Source: Glacieibacterium sp038210595
Lineage (GTDB): Bacteria > Pseudomonadota > Alphaproteobacteria > Sphingomonadales > Sphingomonadaceae
Reading direction: 5' to 3'
DNA: 5,005 bases
NCBI GenBank assembly: GCA_038210595.1
Contig: JBBQWN010000064.1
Span: 1-5,005 of the forward strand
A program made the translations under genes and the position numbers. Shown here piece by piece: positions 1-5,005 of the stretch; position 1 is the first letter of the stretch, and each line of letters starts with the position of its first letter. The notes beneath the pieces were generated by a model. That model searched no databases, was not told the DNA's origin, and was given only the letters and a program-made list of their open reading frames with translations.

Positions 1-25
1 CTAGCGGTTCGGGGCCTCAGCGGAA

Positions 26-122
26 AGGTGGGAGCCGGGAACGACCCAGCGCGAATTCGTTACGGCTGCTTCCTTCCGGACCTGACCGGGTTGGCGAGAG
101 CACTGCCCGCCCGACTCCCACG
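26..122 (-). ncRNA. ffs: 4.5S / small signal recognition particle RNA
   Basis: This is the RNA of the bacterial signal recognition particle. It binds Ffh and, with FtsY, delivers ribosomes making membrane proteins to the translocon. Read on the minus strand, positions 87-64 hold the nearly invariant SRP domain IV: GGTCAGG, the GGAA tetraloop within TCCGGAAGGA, and GCAGCC. The ends close perfectly: bases 121-111 pair with 28-38 over 11 positions (one G-U). This gives a single long hairpin of about 95 nt, typical of the small SRP RNA that lacks the Alu domain. The exact ends are inferred from the closing helix and may be off by a few bases. There is no obvious T-rich terminator in the 25 bases before the window edge. 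In many bacteria dnaX lies next to ffs; the window stops too soon to see it. Confidence 0.96.
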
Positions 123-125
123 CGG

Positions 126-154
126 GATATGGGGGAAGTGGGGGGCGGGGGCAA
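126..154 (-). promoter_or_regulatory. Candidate sigma70-type promoter of ffs
   Basis: On the minus strand a TTGCCC -35-like element (154-149) is followed by an exact 17-bp spacer and a CATATC -10-like element (131-126). The predicted transcription start, about 119-121, coincides with the first base of the closing helix of the SRP RNA. That agreement supports it more than the hexamers, which are weak matches. The spacer is almost pure C on this strand (G on the other). Confidence 0.45.
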
Positions 155-186
155 GAGCAGGCTCGGGTTGCCGGCGTGGCGTCCCT

Positions 187-214
187 CCGCGCTAACGTAA
201 CGGCGGTAGCGCGG
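187..214. repeat. 8-bp inverted repeat / stem-loop at end of the small ORF
   Basis: CCGCGCTA (187-194) is the exact reverse complement of TAGCGCGG (207-214), with a 12-nt loop. The stem includes the stop codon of the putative small membrane-protein gene (TAG at 194-192 on the minus strand). It is the first strong GC-rich hairpin seen downstream of pheT. It has no T-tract on either side, so it is not a textbook rho-independent terminator. It could stabilise a 3' end or help rho-dependent termination; that role is inference. Confidence 0.45.
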
Positions 215-290
215 CTATTAATTCACTTCCGGTAATAAGCGGCCCTGCGACTGCGACAGGTGACAGGACCAACGCCACAATTACGTTAGC
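191..290. repeat. Exact 10-bp inverted repeat, 80-bp spacer
   Basis: GCTAACGTAA at 191-200 is the exact reverse complement of TTACGTTAGC at 281-290. The arms end cleanly, with mismatches on both sides. They enclose the 3' third of the putative small membrane ORF, and the left arm overlaps the shorter 187-214 stem, so the two structures would exclude each other. By a rough estimate a 10-mer pair like this arises by chance in a few percent of 300-bp stretches, so function is unproven. Confidence 0.35.
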
Positions 291-470
291 CCAAAATTTT
301 GAAGGATTGTCTGCCCTTGTCTGGGGTGTTGCTACGCGCTCGAACAGGGAGTTCGTCCTCGCCATGACATATTGTTTGGTCTTAGCGATGTAGAGCAACC
401 TCAAGATGTAGTAGCTAAACCAGACTGAGACGCAAAAGATGGCGAGTTTTGATAGCATCGACGCCCCCAA
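192..470 (-). CDS. Possible small two-helix membrane protein of unknown function
   Basis: I do not recognise this protein. The frame gives 92 residues from a TTG at 470, or 88 from the ATG at 458. The TTG follows a weak GAGA-like sequence. The ATG follows a G-run and is the more natural start codon. Residues about 8-28 form a hydrophobic segment rich in I, F, V, W and Y, followed by a basic stretch (AKTKQ). A polar middle (about 30-56) leads to a second hydrophobic segment at about 58-82. This pattern fits a two-pass inner-membrane protein better than a chance frame in high-GC DNA. It starts 25 nt after the pheT stop on the same strand with no terminator between, so it may be read from the pheST transcript. 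GC over 241-480 is about 51%, far below the flanks, which suggests recent acquisition or relaxed constraint. It could still be a non-coding low-GC spacer. Confidence 0.42.
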   Translation of the reverse strand: MGASMLSKLAIFCVSVWFSYYILRLLYIAKTKQYVMARTNSLFERVATPQTRADNPSKFWANVIVALVLSPVAVAGPLITGSELIAALPPLR

Positions 471-495
471 TTGTTCTCAGTATGTGCAGAGATAG

Positions 496-2868
496 CTACC
501 TCCGCAATACAGCGCCCGCCTTCGCCGCCGCTGCCACAACCTTCGCCGCGACCGCCTCGATCTCGGCGTCGGTCAGGCTGCGATCGGCCGGCTGGATCGT
601 GACCTCGACCGCGAGGCTGACCGTGCCCTCCGGCACGCCCGCGCCGGCAAAGCGGTCGAACAGCTGGACGTCGGCGATCAGCGCCTTGTCGGCCCCGCGG
701 ACAGCGCGGACGAGGCTGTCGGCGAGCATGTCCTCGGGCACCAGGAAGGCGAAGTCGCGGCTGAGGGCCTGCAGCGCGGGCGGCGTGAACACGGGGCGGC
801 TGTGGTTCGACGCCCGGCTGGCGGGAACAGCGTCGAGGAACAGTTCGGCGACCGCGATCCGACCCTTGAGGTCGAAGTCGGCGGCGACCTGGGGATGCAG
901 CTCGCCGAACGCGGCGAGGATGGTCTTCGGGCCGAGGCCCAGACGGCCGCTGCGGCCCGGATGGTACCAGGCGTCGGCGGGCGGCAGCACCATCAGCCGC
1001 TCGACCGGGACGCCGGCGGCGGCAAGCCCGGCCAGCGCTTCGGCCTTGGCGTCATAGGCGTCGAAGCCCGCCGCCGGGCCGGTGAACCAGTCGCGCGCCC
1101 GGCTCTCGCCCGCCAGCACCAGCGCGGCGGTCGAATGCTCGGCATCGGACAGATAGCGTTGGCCGAGCTCGAACAGCCGCACGCTCGCCTGCCCCCGGTC
1201 GAGGTTGCGCTTGGCGGCGCTCAGCAGGCCCGGCAGCAGCGACGGGCGCATCACTGCGAGATCGGCGGAGATCGGGTTGGCCAGCGTCCATGCGCCGCCG
1301 CCGAACGGCGCGGCCTGGGCGGGCGAGACGAAGCTCCAGGTTACCGCCTCGCTCAGGCCCCGCGCGGCGAGGCTGCGGCGGACGCTGCGCTCGCGGGTCT
1401 GGGTCGGGGTCGCGGTCGGGCGGGCGACGCCCTCCGCGCGGGTCAGCGGGATCGAGGGGATATGCTCGAAGCCGTGGATGCGGACGACTTCCTCGACGAT
1501 GTCGGCCTCGCCGTCGACGTCGCGGCGCCACGACGGGACGCCGACAGCCCAAGGCTCGCCCATCTCGACGCGGAAGCCGAGCTTGGCGAGAATGACTGCC
1601 TGCGTTTCCTCGTCGACCTCGACCCCGGCCAGCGCCAGCGTGCGCGCCGGGCGGTAGGCGACGACCTTGTCAGGGCGCGGGATATGGCCGGCGACGACCA
1701 CTTCGGACGGCTCGCCACCGCACATGTCCTGCACCAGATGCGTCGCGAGTTCGAGGCCGGCGGCGAGGAAGCCGGGGTCGACGCCGCGCTCGAAGCGCGC
1801 GCGGGCGTCCGTCGTGATGCCCAGCGCCCGGCCGGTCGCGCCGATCCGCTCCGGCGCGAAATAGGCGCATTCGATCAGCACGTCGGTGGTGACTTCGCTG
1901 ACCCCCGAGGCCATGCCGCCCATGATGCCGCCGATGTCGTGAACCTCGCGCGCGTCGGCGATGACGGTCATCGTGTCGTCCAGCGTGTAGGTCTTGCCGT
2001 TGAGCGCGGCGACGGTCTCGCCGGTAACCGCGCGGCGGGCGACGAGGCCGCCGTCCAGCTTCGCGATGTCGTAGACGTGCAAGGGCCGGCCGCAGTCGAG
2101 CGACATGAAATTGGTGATATCCACGAGCGCAGAGATCGGCTTCTGCCCAACGGCGCGGAGGCGGCGCTGCAGCCACTCCGGGCTGGGGCCGTTCGACACG
2201 CCGCGCACCACCCGCCCGAGGAAGGCGGGACAGCCCTCGGCATCGTCGGTGCGGATCGGCACGGGGCAGGGGAACTTGCCCGGCACCAGCTCGATCGGCC
2301 GGTCCTTCAGGCTGCCCAGCCCCTTCGCCGCGAGGTCGCGCGCGATGCCGGCGACGCCCATGCAGTCCTGCCGGTTCGGCGTCACCGACACGTCGATGAC
2401 CGGGTCGCCGAGGCCCGCATAGGCCGCATAGCCCTGCCCGACCGGCGCATCGGCGGGCAGCTCGATGATGCCGTCATGCTCGTCGGACAGTTCGAGCTCG
2501 CGCATCGAGCACATCATGCCGTTCGATTCGACGCCGCGGATGGTCGCGACCTTCAGCGTCAGGTCGGAACCCGGCACATACGTCCCCGGCCCGCCGAACA
2601 CGCCCTTCATGCCGGCGCGCGCGTTGGGCGCGCCGCAGACGACCTGCAGCACGCCGCTGCCGGTATCGACGCTCAGCACCTGCAATTTGTCGGCCTGCGG
2701 GTGCGGTGCGGCGCTCAGCACCTCGGCCACGATGAACGGTGCCAGCGCCGCGGCGGGGTCGGTGACCCCCTCCACCTCCAGGCCACATTCGGTCAGGGCG
2801 CGCACGATCTCGTCCAGCGACGCGCTCGTCTCGAGGTGATCCTTGAGCCAGCCCAGGGTGAACTTCAC
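496..2868 (-). CDS. pheT: Phenylalanine--tRNA ligase beta subunit
   Basis: PheT is the large subunit of the cytoplasmic (alpha-beta)2 phenylalanyl-tRNA synthetase. It binds tRNA-Phe and edits mischarged Tyr-tRNA. The 790 residues match the family's usual size (about 790-800). In order: N-terminal FTLGWLKDHL; EMAP-type tRNA-binding OB domain at about 40-150 (PHPQADKLQV, VVCGAPN); B3/B4 editing domain at about 215-375, with PLHVYD His264 and LIECAYF Glu333 as likely editing-pocket residues by family analogy; B5 domain at about 400-470; catalytic-like core at about 485-680 (RLFELGQ, FGELHP); C-terminal FDX-ACB anticodon-binding domain from about 697 (SRDFAFLV, DRSLTDAEIE). The GTG start at 2868 overlaps the pheS TGA in GTGA, and a six-G run lies 8 nt upstream as a possible ribosome site. 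The frame stays open upstream to 3255, but that part runs inside pheS and does not resemble PheT. No frameshift is seen. Confidence 0.98.
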   Translation of the reverse strand: MKFTLGWLKDHLETSASLDEIVRALTECGLEVEGVTDPAAALAPFIVAEVLSAAPHPQADKLQVLSVDTGSGVLQVVCGAPNARAGMKGVFGGPGTYVPGSDLTLKVATIRGVESNGMMCSMRELELSDEHDGIIELPADAPVGQGYAAYAGLGDPVIDVSVTPNRQDCMGVAGIARDLAAKGLGSLKDRPIELVPGKFPCPVPIRTDDAEGCPAFLGRVVRGVSNGPSPEWLQRRLRAVGQKPISALVDITNFMSLDCGRPLHVYDIAKLDGGLVARRAVTGETVAALNGKTYTLDDTMTVIADAREVHDIGGIMGGMASGVSEVTTDVLIECAYFAPERIGATGRALGITTDARARFERGVDPGFLAAGLELATHLVQDMCGGEPSEVVVAGHIPRPDKVVAYRPARTLALAGVEVDEETQAVILAKLGFRVEMGEPWAVGVPSWRRDVDGEADIVEEVVRIHGFEHIPSIPLTRAEGVARPTATPTQTRERSVRRSLAARGLSEAVTWSFVSPAQAAPFGGGAWTLANPISADLAVMRPSLLPGLLSAAKRNLDRGQASVRLFELGQRYLSDAEHSTAALVLAGESRARDWFTGPAAGFDAYDAKAEALAGLAAAGVPVERLMVLPPADAWYHPGRSGRLGLGPKTILAAFGELHPQVAADFDLKGRIAVAELFLDAVPASRASNHSRPVFTPPALQALSRDFAFLVPEDMLADSLVRAVRGADKALIADVQLFDRFAGAGVPEGTVSLAVEVTIQPADRSLTDAEIEAVAAKVVAAAAKAGAVLRR

Positions 2869-3935
2869 GCGCCGATCCCCCCGCTCAAGGTCGGCACGTC
2901 GAGCGCGCGGAAGCCATAGTGCTTCAGCCAGCGCAGGTCGGCGTCGAAGAAGGCGCGCAGGTCGGTCATGCCGTATTTCAGCATCGCCAGCCGGTCGATG
3001 CCGCAGCCGAAGGCAAAGCCCTGCCACTCGTCCGGGTCCAGCCCGCAGGCCGCGATGACCTTCGGGTGGACCATGCCGGAGCCGAGGATTTCGAGCCACG
3101 AGTCCGCGCCGCCGATGGTCAGCTTGCCGCCCGCCCAGCTGCAGCCGACATCGACCTCCGCCGACGGCTCGGTGAACGGGAAATAGCTCGGGCGCATCCG
3201 CAAGGTTACGTCGTCGACCTCGAAGAACGCCTTCACGAACGTCTCCAGCGTCCACTTGAGGTGGCCCATGGTGATGCCGCGGTCGATGACCAACCCCTCG
3301 ACCTGGTGGAACATCGGCGTGTGCGTCGCGTCGCTGTCGGAGCGGTAGGTGCGGCCGGGCGCGATGATGCGGATCGGCGGCTGCTGGCTCATCATCGTGC
3401 GGATCTGCACCGGCGACGTGTGGGTGCGGAGGAGCATCCGGCGGTCCGGCGGCGACTGTTCCATGTAGAATGTGTCGTGCATGGCGCGCGCCGGGTGGCT
3501 CTCCGGAATGTTGAGCGCGGTGAAATTATGCCAGTCGTCCTCGATCTCCGGACCGGTCGCGACCGCGAAGCCCAGGTCGGCGAAAATCTCCGCCAGTTCG
3601 TCCATCACCTGGCTGACCGGATGGATGCTGCCCTCGGGCCGCGTGCCGGCGGGCAGCGTCATGTCGAGGCGTTCGGTGGCGAGGCGGGCGTTCAGCGCGG
3701 CGGTCTCCAGCGCGGCCTTCTTCGCGGCGATGGCGGCGGTCACCGCCTCGCGCAGGCCGTTGAGGCGCGGGCCCTCGGTCTGGCGCTGCTCGGGCGACAT
3801 GCCGCCCAGCGTCTTCATCAGCGCGGTGACGCTGCCCGACTTACCGAGCGCGGCAACGCGCACCGCCTCCAGCGCCTCGGGCGTGGCGGCGGCGGTGATC
3901 TGGCGGAGCAGGTCGGTCTGGAGCGTGTCGGTCAT
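2865..3935 (-). CDS. pheS: Phenylalanine--tRNA ligase alpha subunit
   Basis: PheS is the catalytic class II subunit of phenylalanyl-tRNA synthetase; it activates phenylalanine with ATP and charges tRNA-Phe. The 356 residues fit the usual 330-360. Residues 1-90 form the helical, probably coiled-coil tRNA-binding arm. The catalytic domain follows: motif 1 around SIHPVSQVMDEL (103-114), motif 2 around GRTYRSDSDATHTPMFHQVEG (194-214), the RPSYFPFTEPS strand (248-258), and motif 3 GFAFGCGIDRLAMLKYG (306-322). Ala308 appears to match the E. coli alanine (A294) that shapes the Phe pocket. The ATG at 3935 is chosen because MTDTLQTDLLRQI starts like known PheS N-termini; the open frame reaches 4190, but the extra part is proline/arginine-rich and crosses a divergent gene. 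No clear Shine-Dalgarno precedes the ATG. The gene overlaps pheT by 4 nt. Confidence 0.98.
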   Translation of the reverse strand: MTDTLQTDLLRQITAAATPEALEAVRVAALGKSGSVTALMKTLGGMSPEQRQTEGPRLNGLREAVTAAIAAKKAALETAALNARLATERLDMTLPAGTRPEGSIHPVSQVMDELAEIFADLGFAVATGPEIEDDWHNFTALNIPESHPARAMHDTFYMEQSPPDRRMLLRTHTSPVQIRTMMSQQPPIRIIAPGRTYRSDSDATHTPMFHQVEGLVIDRGITMGHLKWTLETFVKAFFEVDDVTLRMRPSYFPFTEPSAEVDVGCSWAGGKLTIGGADSWLEILGSGMVHPKVIAACGLDPDEWQGFAFGCGIDRLAMLKYGMTDLRAFFDADLRWLKHYGFRALDVPTLSGGIGA

Positions 3936-4027
3936 GGCGCGCGGGTGGTAGCCGCTGGGGGGCGAAAACGGAAGCGGGGGGGGACCCGGTCCGAAATCCG
4001 CCAGCCACGCCCTCGGCAATCGGCCAT
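3932..4027 (-). CDS. Candidate 31-codon leader ORF upstream of pheS
   Basis: An ATG at 4027 opens a 31-codon frame, +1 relative to pheS, ending in a TGA (3934-3932) that overlaps the pheS ATG as ATGA. The peptide is Arg/Pro-rich and has a Phe-Arg-Phe stretch at codons 19-21 (TTC CGT TTT). E. coli pheST is preceded by the Phe-rich leader peptide PheM, which controls attenuation, so a leader role is conceivable. Against this: only two Phe codons, no Shine-Dalgarno before the ATG, no terminator hairpin with a T-tract in the leader, and any frame in this phase would stop at the same TGA. It may instead couple ribosomes to the weak pheS start, or be chance. Confidence 0.2.
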   Translation of the reverse strand: MADCRGRGWRISDRVPPRFRFRPPAATTRAP

Positions 4028-4037
4028 CGTCGGACGG

Positions 4038-4045
4038 AAAGGAGA
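4038..4045 (+). promoter_or_regulatory. Shine-Dalgarno that decides the SRPBCC gene start
   Basis: AAAGGAGA lies just upstream of three in-frame start codons in a row: GTG at 4046, ATG at 4049 and ATG at 4052. GGAG ends at 4044, so the spacing to the ATG at 4052 is 7 nt, which is ideal. The ATG at 4049 would have 4 nt and the GTG 1 nt, so 4052 is the best start. Confidence 0.75.
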
Positions 4046-4051
4046 GTGATG

Positions 4052-4453
4052 ATGGCTTCAATACACGAGGAGATCGAGATTGCCGCAAATGCCGGGGCGG
4101 TCTGGGACGCCGCACGCGACTATGGCGCATTGCACGTTCGTCTTGTGCCCGGGTTCGTAATCGCGACGGTGGTCGAGTCCGGCGAGCCACCTATACGCGT
4201 CGTCACCTTCGCCAGCGGCGCGGTGCTGCGTGAGGCGATCGTCGTTGTCGACGACTCACGGCGGCGCCTGGTCTGGGCGATCGAGAGCGGTGCGATCCGC
4301 CATCACAACGGTGCGCTGGAGGTCATCGCCGCCGGCGACGGGTGCTGCGTCCGCTGGACGGCCGACGTGCTTCCCGATGCAGTAGCGGCGCAATTCCAGC
4401 CGCTGATGGCGGCGGGGCTAGCGACGATGAAACGGCACCTCGAAACGGCATAA
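4052..4453 (+). CDS. SRPBCC family protein (polyketide cyclase / START-like fold)
   Basis: The 133-residue product looks like a single-domain SRPBCC (Bet v 1/START-like) protein, a fold with a deep hydrophobic pocket that binds lipids, polyketides or other small ligands. The visible pattern fits: an N-terminal beta strand IHEEIEIAANAGAVWD leading into the first helices (DYGALHVRLVPGF), a run of antiparallel strands (IRVVTFASGAVLREAIVVVDD, RRLVWAIESG, GALEVIAAGDGCCVRWTADVLPD), then a long C-terminal helix (AAQFQPLMAAGLATMKRHLE). There is no signal peptide, so it is probably cytoplasmic. Ligand and reaction cannot be told from sequence; many such proteins are non-enzymatic. It is the only convincing plus-strand gene here, divergent from pheS (116-nt gap) and convergent with rplT, and closed 5 nt downstream by a terminator. 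Base composition is like its neighbours, so there is no sign of recent transfer. Confidence 0.85.
   Translation: MASIHEEIEIAANAGAVWDAARDYGALHVRLVPGFVIATVVESGEPPIRVVTFASGAVLREAIVVVDDSRRRLVWAIESGAIRHHNGALEVIAAGDGCCVRWTADVLPDAVAAQFQPLMAAGLATMKRHLETA
4060..4088 (-). promoter_or_regulatory. Candidate pheST promoter inside the divergent gene
   Basis: On the minus strand TTGCGG (4088-4083) and TGTATT (4065-4060) are separated by exactly 17 bp. Transcription would start near 4053, giving a pheS leader of about 118 nt that is antisense to the ribosome-binding site and start of the SRPBCC gene. The hexamers match the sigma70 consensus at only 3/6 and 4/6 positions. The main argument is need: the terminator after rplT and the opposing gene leave pheST without an obvious upstream promoter. 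Confidence 0.28.
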
Positions 4454-4458
4454 CAAAA

Positions 4459-4492
4459 GGGGCGCGGACGGCCGGCAAGCCATCCGCGCCCC
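4459..4492. terminator. Bidirectional rho-independent terminator between SRPBCC gene and rplT
   Basis: GGGGCGCGGA (4459-4468) pairs perfectly with TCCGCGCCCC (4483-4492); after one C-A mismatch two more G-C pairs extend the stem, leaving an 8-nt loop. On the minus strand it is followed by TTTTGTTA (4458-4451), a good tail 23 nt after the rplT stop codon. On the plus strand it is followed by TGTTGTT (4493-4499), a weaker tail just after the SRPBCC stop. It should end both convergent transcripts and stop ribosomal-operon transcription from reaching pheST. Confidence 0.88.
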
Positions 4493-4515
4493 TGTTGTTC
4501 AGCGACCCAGCTAAA

Positions 4516-4917
4516 TTAGGCGGCGACGCCCGCGACCGGGCCGGTCTGCAGCGGGGCCTGGACGTCGAGGACGCCCTGGACCTGGGCGATGATCGCGCCG
4601 AACGCTGCCGGCTCGTTCATGGCGAGGTCGGCCATGACCTTGCGGTCGAGCTCGATGCCCGCCAGCTTCACGCCGTGCATGAAGCGGCCATAGGTCAGGC
4701 CGGTCTCGCGAACCGCGGCGTTGATGCGCTGAATCCACAGGGCGCGGAAGCTGCGCTTGTTCACCTTGCGGTCGCGATAGGCGTACTGGCCGGCCTTCTC
4801 GACCGCCTGCCGCGCGATGCGGATGGTGTTCTTGCGGCGGCCGTAATAGCCCTTCGCCTGGTCGAGAACCTTCTTGTGCCGGGCGTGACTGGTGACGCCC
4901 CTCTTTACGCGTGCCAT
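4516..4917 (-). CDS. rplT: 50S ribosomal protein L20
   Basis: L20 binds 23S rRNA early and is essential for assembly of the large ribosomal subunit; in several bacteria it also represses its own operon by binding the rpmI-rplT mRNA. The N-terminal basic tail (MARVKRGVTSHARHKKVL), GRRKNTIRIARQAVEKA (26-42), YAYRDRK (45-51), the near-invariant FRALWIQRINAAVRE (57-71), YGRFMHGVKLAGIELDRKV (76-94) and LAMNEPAAF (98-106) are classic L20. The start ATG at 4917 has an excellent AAGGAGG 7 nt upstream that touches the rpmI stop. The usual L20 ends near residue 117-120. Here a neutral, non-basic tail of about 16 residues (from 118, ending in GPVAGVAA) brings it to 133. A strong terminator follows, so unlike in many bacteria rplT does not continue into pheS. 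Confidence 0.98.
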   Translation of the reverse strand: MARVKRGVTSHARHKKVLDQAKGYYGRRKNTIRIARQAVEKAGQYAYRDRKVNKRSFRALWIQRINAAVRETGLTYGRFMHGVKLAGIELDRKVMADLAMNEPAAFGAIIAQVQGVLDVQAPLQTGPVAGVAA

Positions 4918-4929
4918 CTGACGGCCTCC

Positions 4930-5005
4930 TTACTTCAGGCCGTACGGGGCCCACAGCTTCACGGTCGGCGTGTCCGACTTGGCGAGAACTGAGGTGCCGC
5001 GGTTC
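4930..5005 (-). CDS. rpmI: 50S ribosomal protein L35, C-terminal end (partial)
   Basis: Only the last 24 codons lie in the window; the gene continues past the right edge. The residues include RGTSVLAKSDTPTVKLWAPYG followed by LK, which fits the C-terminus of alphaproteobacterial L35, a small basic protein of the large ribosomal subunit. The TAA stop (4932-4930) overlaps the rplT Shine-Dalgarno (TAAGGAGG), and only 12 nt separate the two genes, so they are surely cotranscribed. In most bacteria infC precedes rpmI; that cannot be seen here. Confidence 0.92.
   Translation of the reverse strand, partial: NRGTSVLAKSDTPTVKLWAPYGLK

Noticed and set aside
1..25. Possible start of another gene or tRNA at the left edge
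   Set aside because: The 25 bases show no tRNA arm and no clear reading frame; too short to call.
341..355. CGAAC/GTTCG 5-bp inverted repeat and the nearby AAAATTTT palindrome at 293-300
   Set aside because: Too short to separate from chance.
192..495. Insertion sequence or other mobile element in the low-GC island
   Set aside because: No transposase or integrase fragment, no terminal repeats at the island edges and no target duplication seen; the 10-bp inverted repeat covers only part of it.
449..1057. 202-codon plus-strand frame opposite the pheT C-terminus
   Set aside because: Ser/Ala/Arg-rich shadow of the FDX-ACB and core coding region.
802..2919. Very long open frame (705 codons) on the plus strand opposite pheT
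   Set aside because: It is a composition shadow of a high-GC gene: Arg/Ala/His-rich, no recognisable domain, no ribosome site, fully antisense to an intact pheT.
2869..3255. N-terminal extension of PheT to 919 residues
   Set aside because: The extension lies inside pheS and is Arg-rich noise; the family N-terminus begins exactly at the GTG at 2868.
2919..4049. 376-codon plus-strand frame opposite pheS
   Set aside because: Same effect; low-complexity Arg/Ala/Gly/Val-rich product, antisense to conserved PheS motifs.
3936..4051. T-box or rho-independent attenuator before pheS
   Set aside because: No T-box core sequence and no hairpin followed by a T-tract; the GGACCCGGTCC palindrome at 3982-3992 is short and has no tail.
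3936..4190. N-terminal extension of PheS to 441 residues
   Set aside because: It is Pro/Arg-rich, overlaps the divergent SRPBCC gene and exceeds normal PheS length.
4342..4992. 216-codon plus-strand frame across the SRPBCC end, terminator and rplT
   Set aside because: It runs through a strong terminator and antisense to rplT; the product has no domain signature.

Overview
The window looks like core-genome sequence from a high-GC alphaproteobacterium, most likely a sphingomonad (Sphingomonadaceae). I base this on the wording of the translation proteins (the L35 tail ending in VKLWAPYGLK, the L20 and PheS/PheT sequences) and on the roughly 65-75% GC of the coding regions I sampled. The genus is inferred from memory, not from a search. 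Nearly everything reads on the minus strand, so the transcriptional order runs from the right end of the window to the left.

Right end (about 4450-5005): the last codons of rpmI (L35) and all of rplT (L20), separated by 12 nt, with the rplT Shine-Dalgarno touching the rpmI stop codon. A strong hairpin at 4459-4492 follows rplT. It has T-rich tracts on both sides, so it can end the ribosomal operon leftward and the opposing gene rightward.

Middle (3932-4453): a plus-strand SRPBCC-fold protein gene (4052-4453) sits between rplT and pheS, two genes that are adjacent and codirectional in many bacteria. Together with the terminator it cuts pheST off from the ribosomal genes, so pheST should have its own promoter. 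A weak candidate lies inside the start of the SRPBCC gene. The pheS leader contains a 31-codon ORF with a Phe-Arg-Phe stretch whose stop overlaps the pheS start (ATGA). It is a possible PheM-like leader peptide but may be chance.

Left-centre (496-3935): pheS and pheT encode the alpha and beta subunits of phenylalanyl-tRNA synthetase. They are intact and overlap by 4 nt (GTGA), as expected for translational coupling of the (alpha-beta)2 enzyme.

Left end (1-495): a roughly 51% GC island holds a possible 92-codon two-helix membrane protein gene. An 8-bp inverted repeat sits at its stop codon, and a separate exact 10-bp inverted repeat lies at 191-200/281-290. Then comes ffs, the small SRP RNA gene, on the minus strand with a weak sigma70-type promoter in a G-rich tract that has a canonical G-quadruplex pattern on the template strand. 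The unifying theme is translation and protein targeting: ribosomal proteins, tRNA charging and SRP. The SRPBCC gene and the small membrane ORF are the accessory pieces. I see no clear new multi-gene system.
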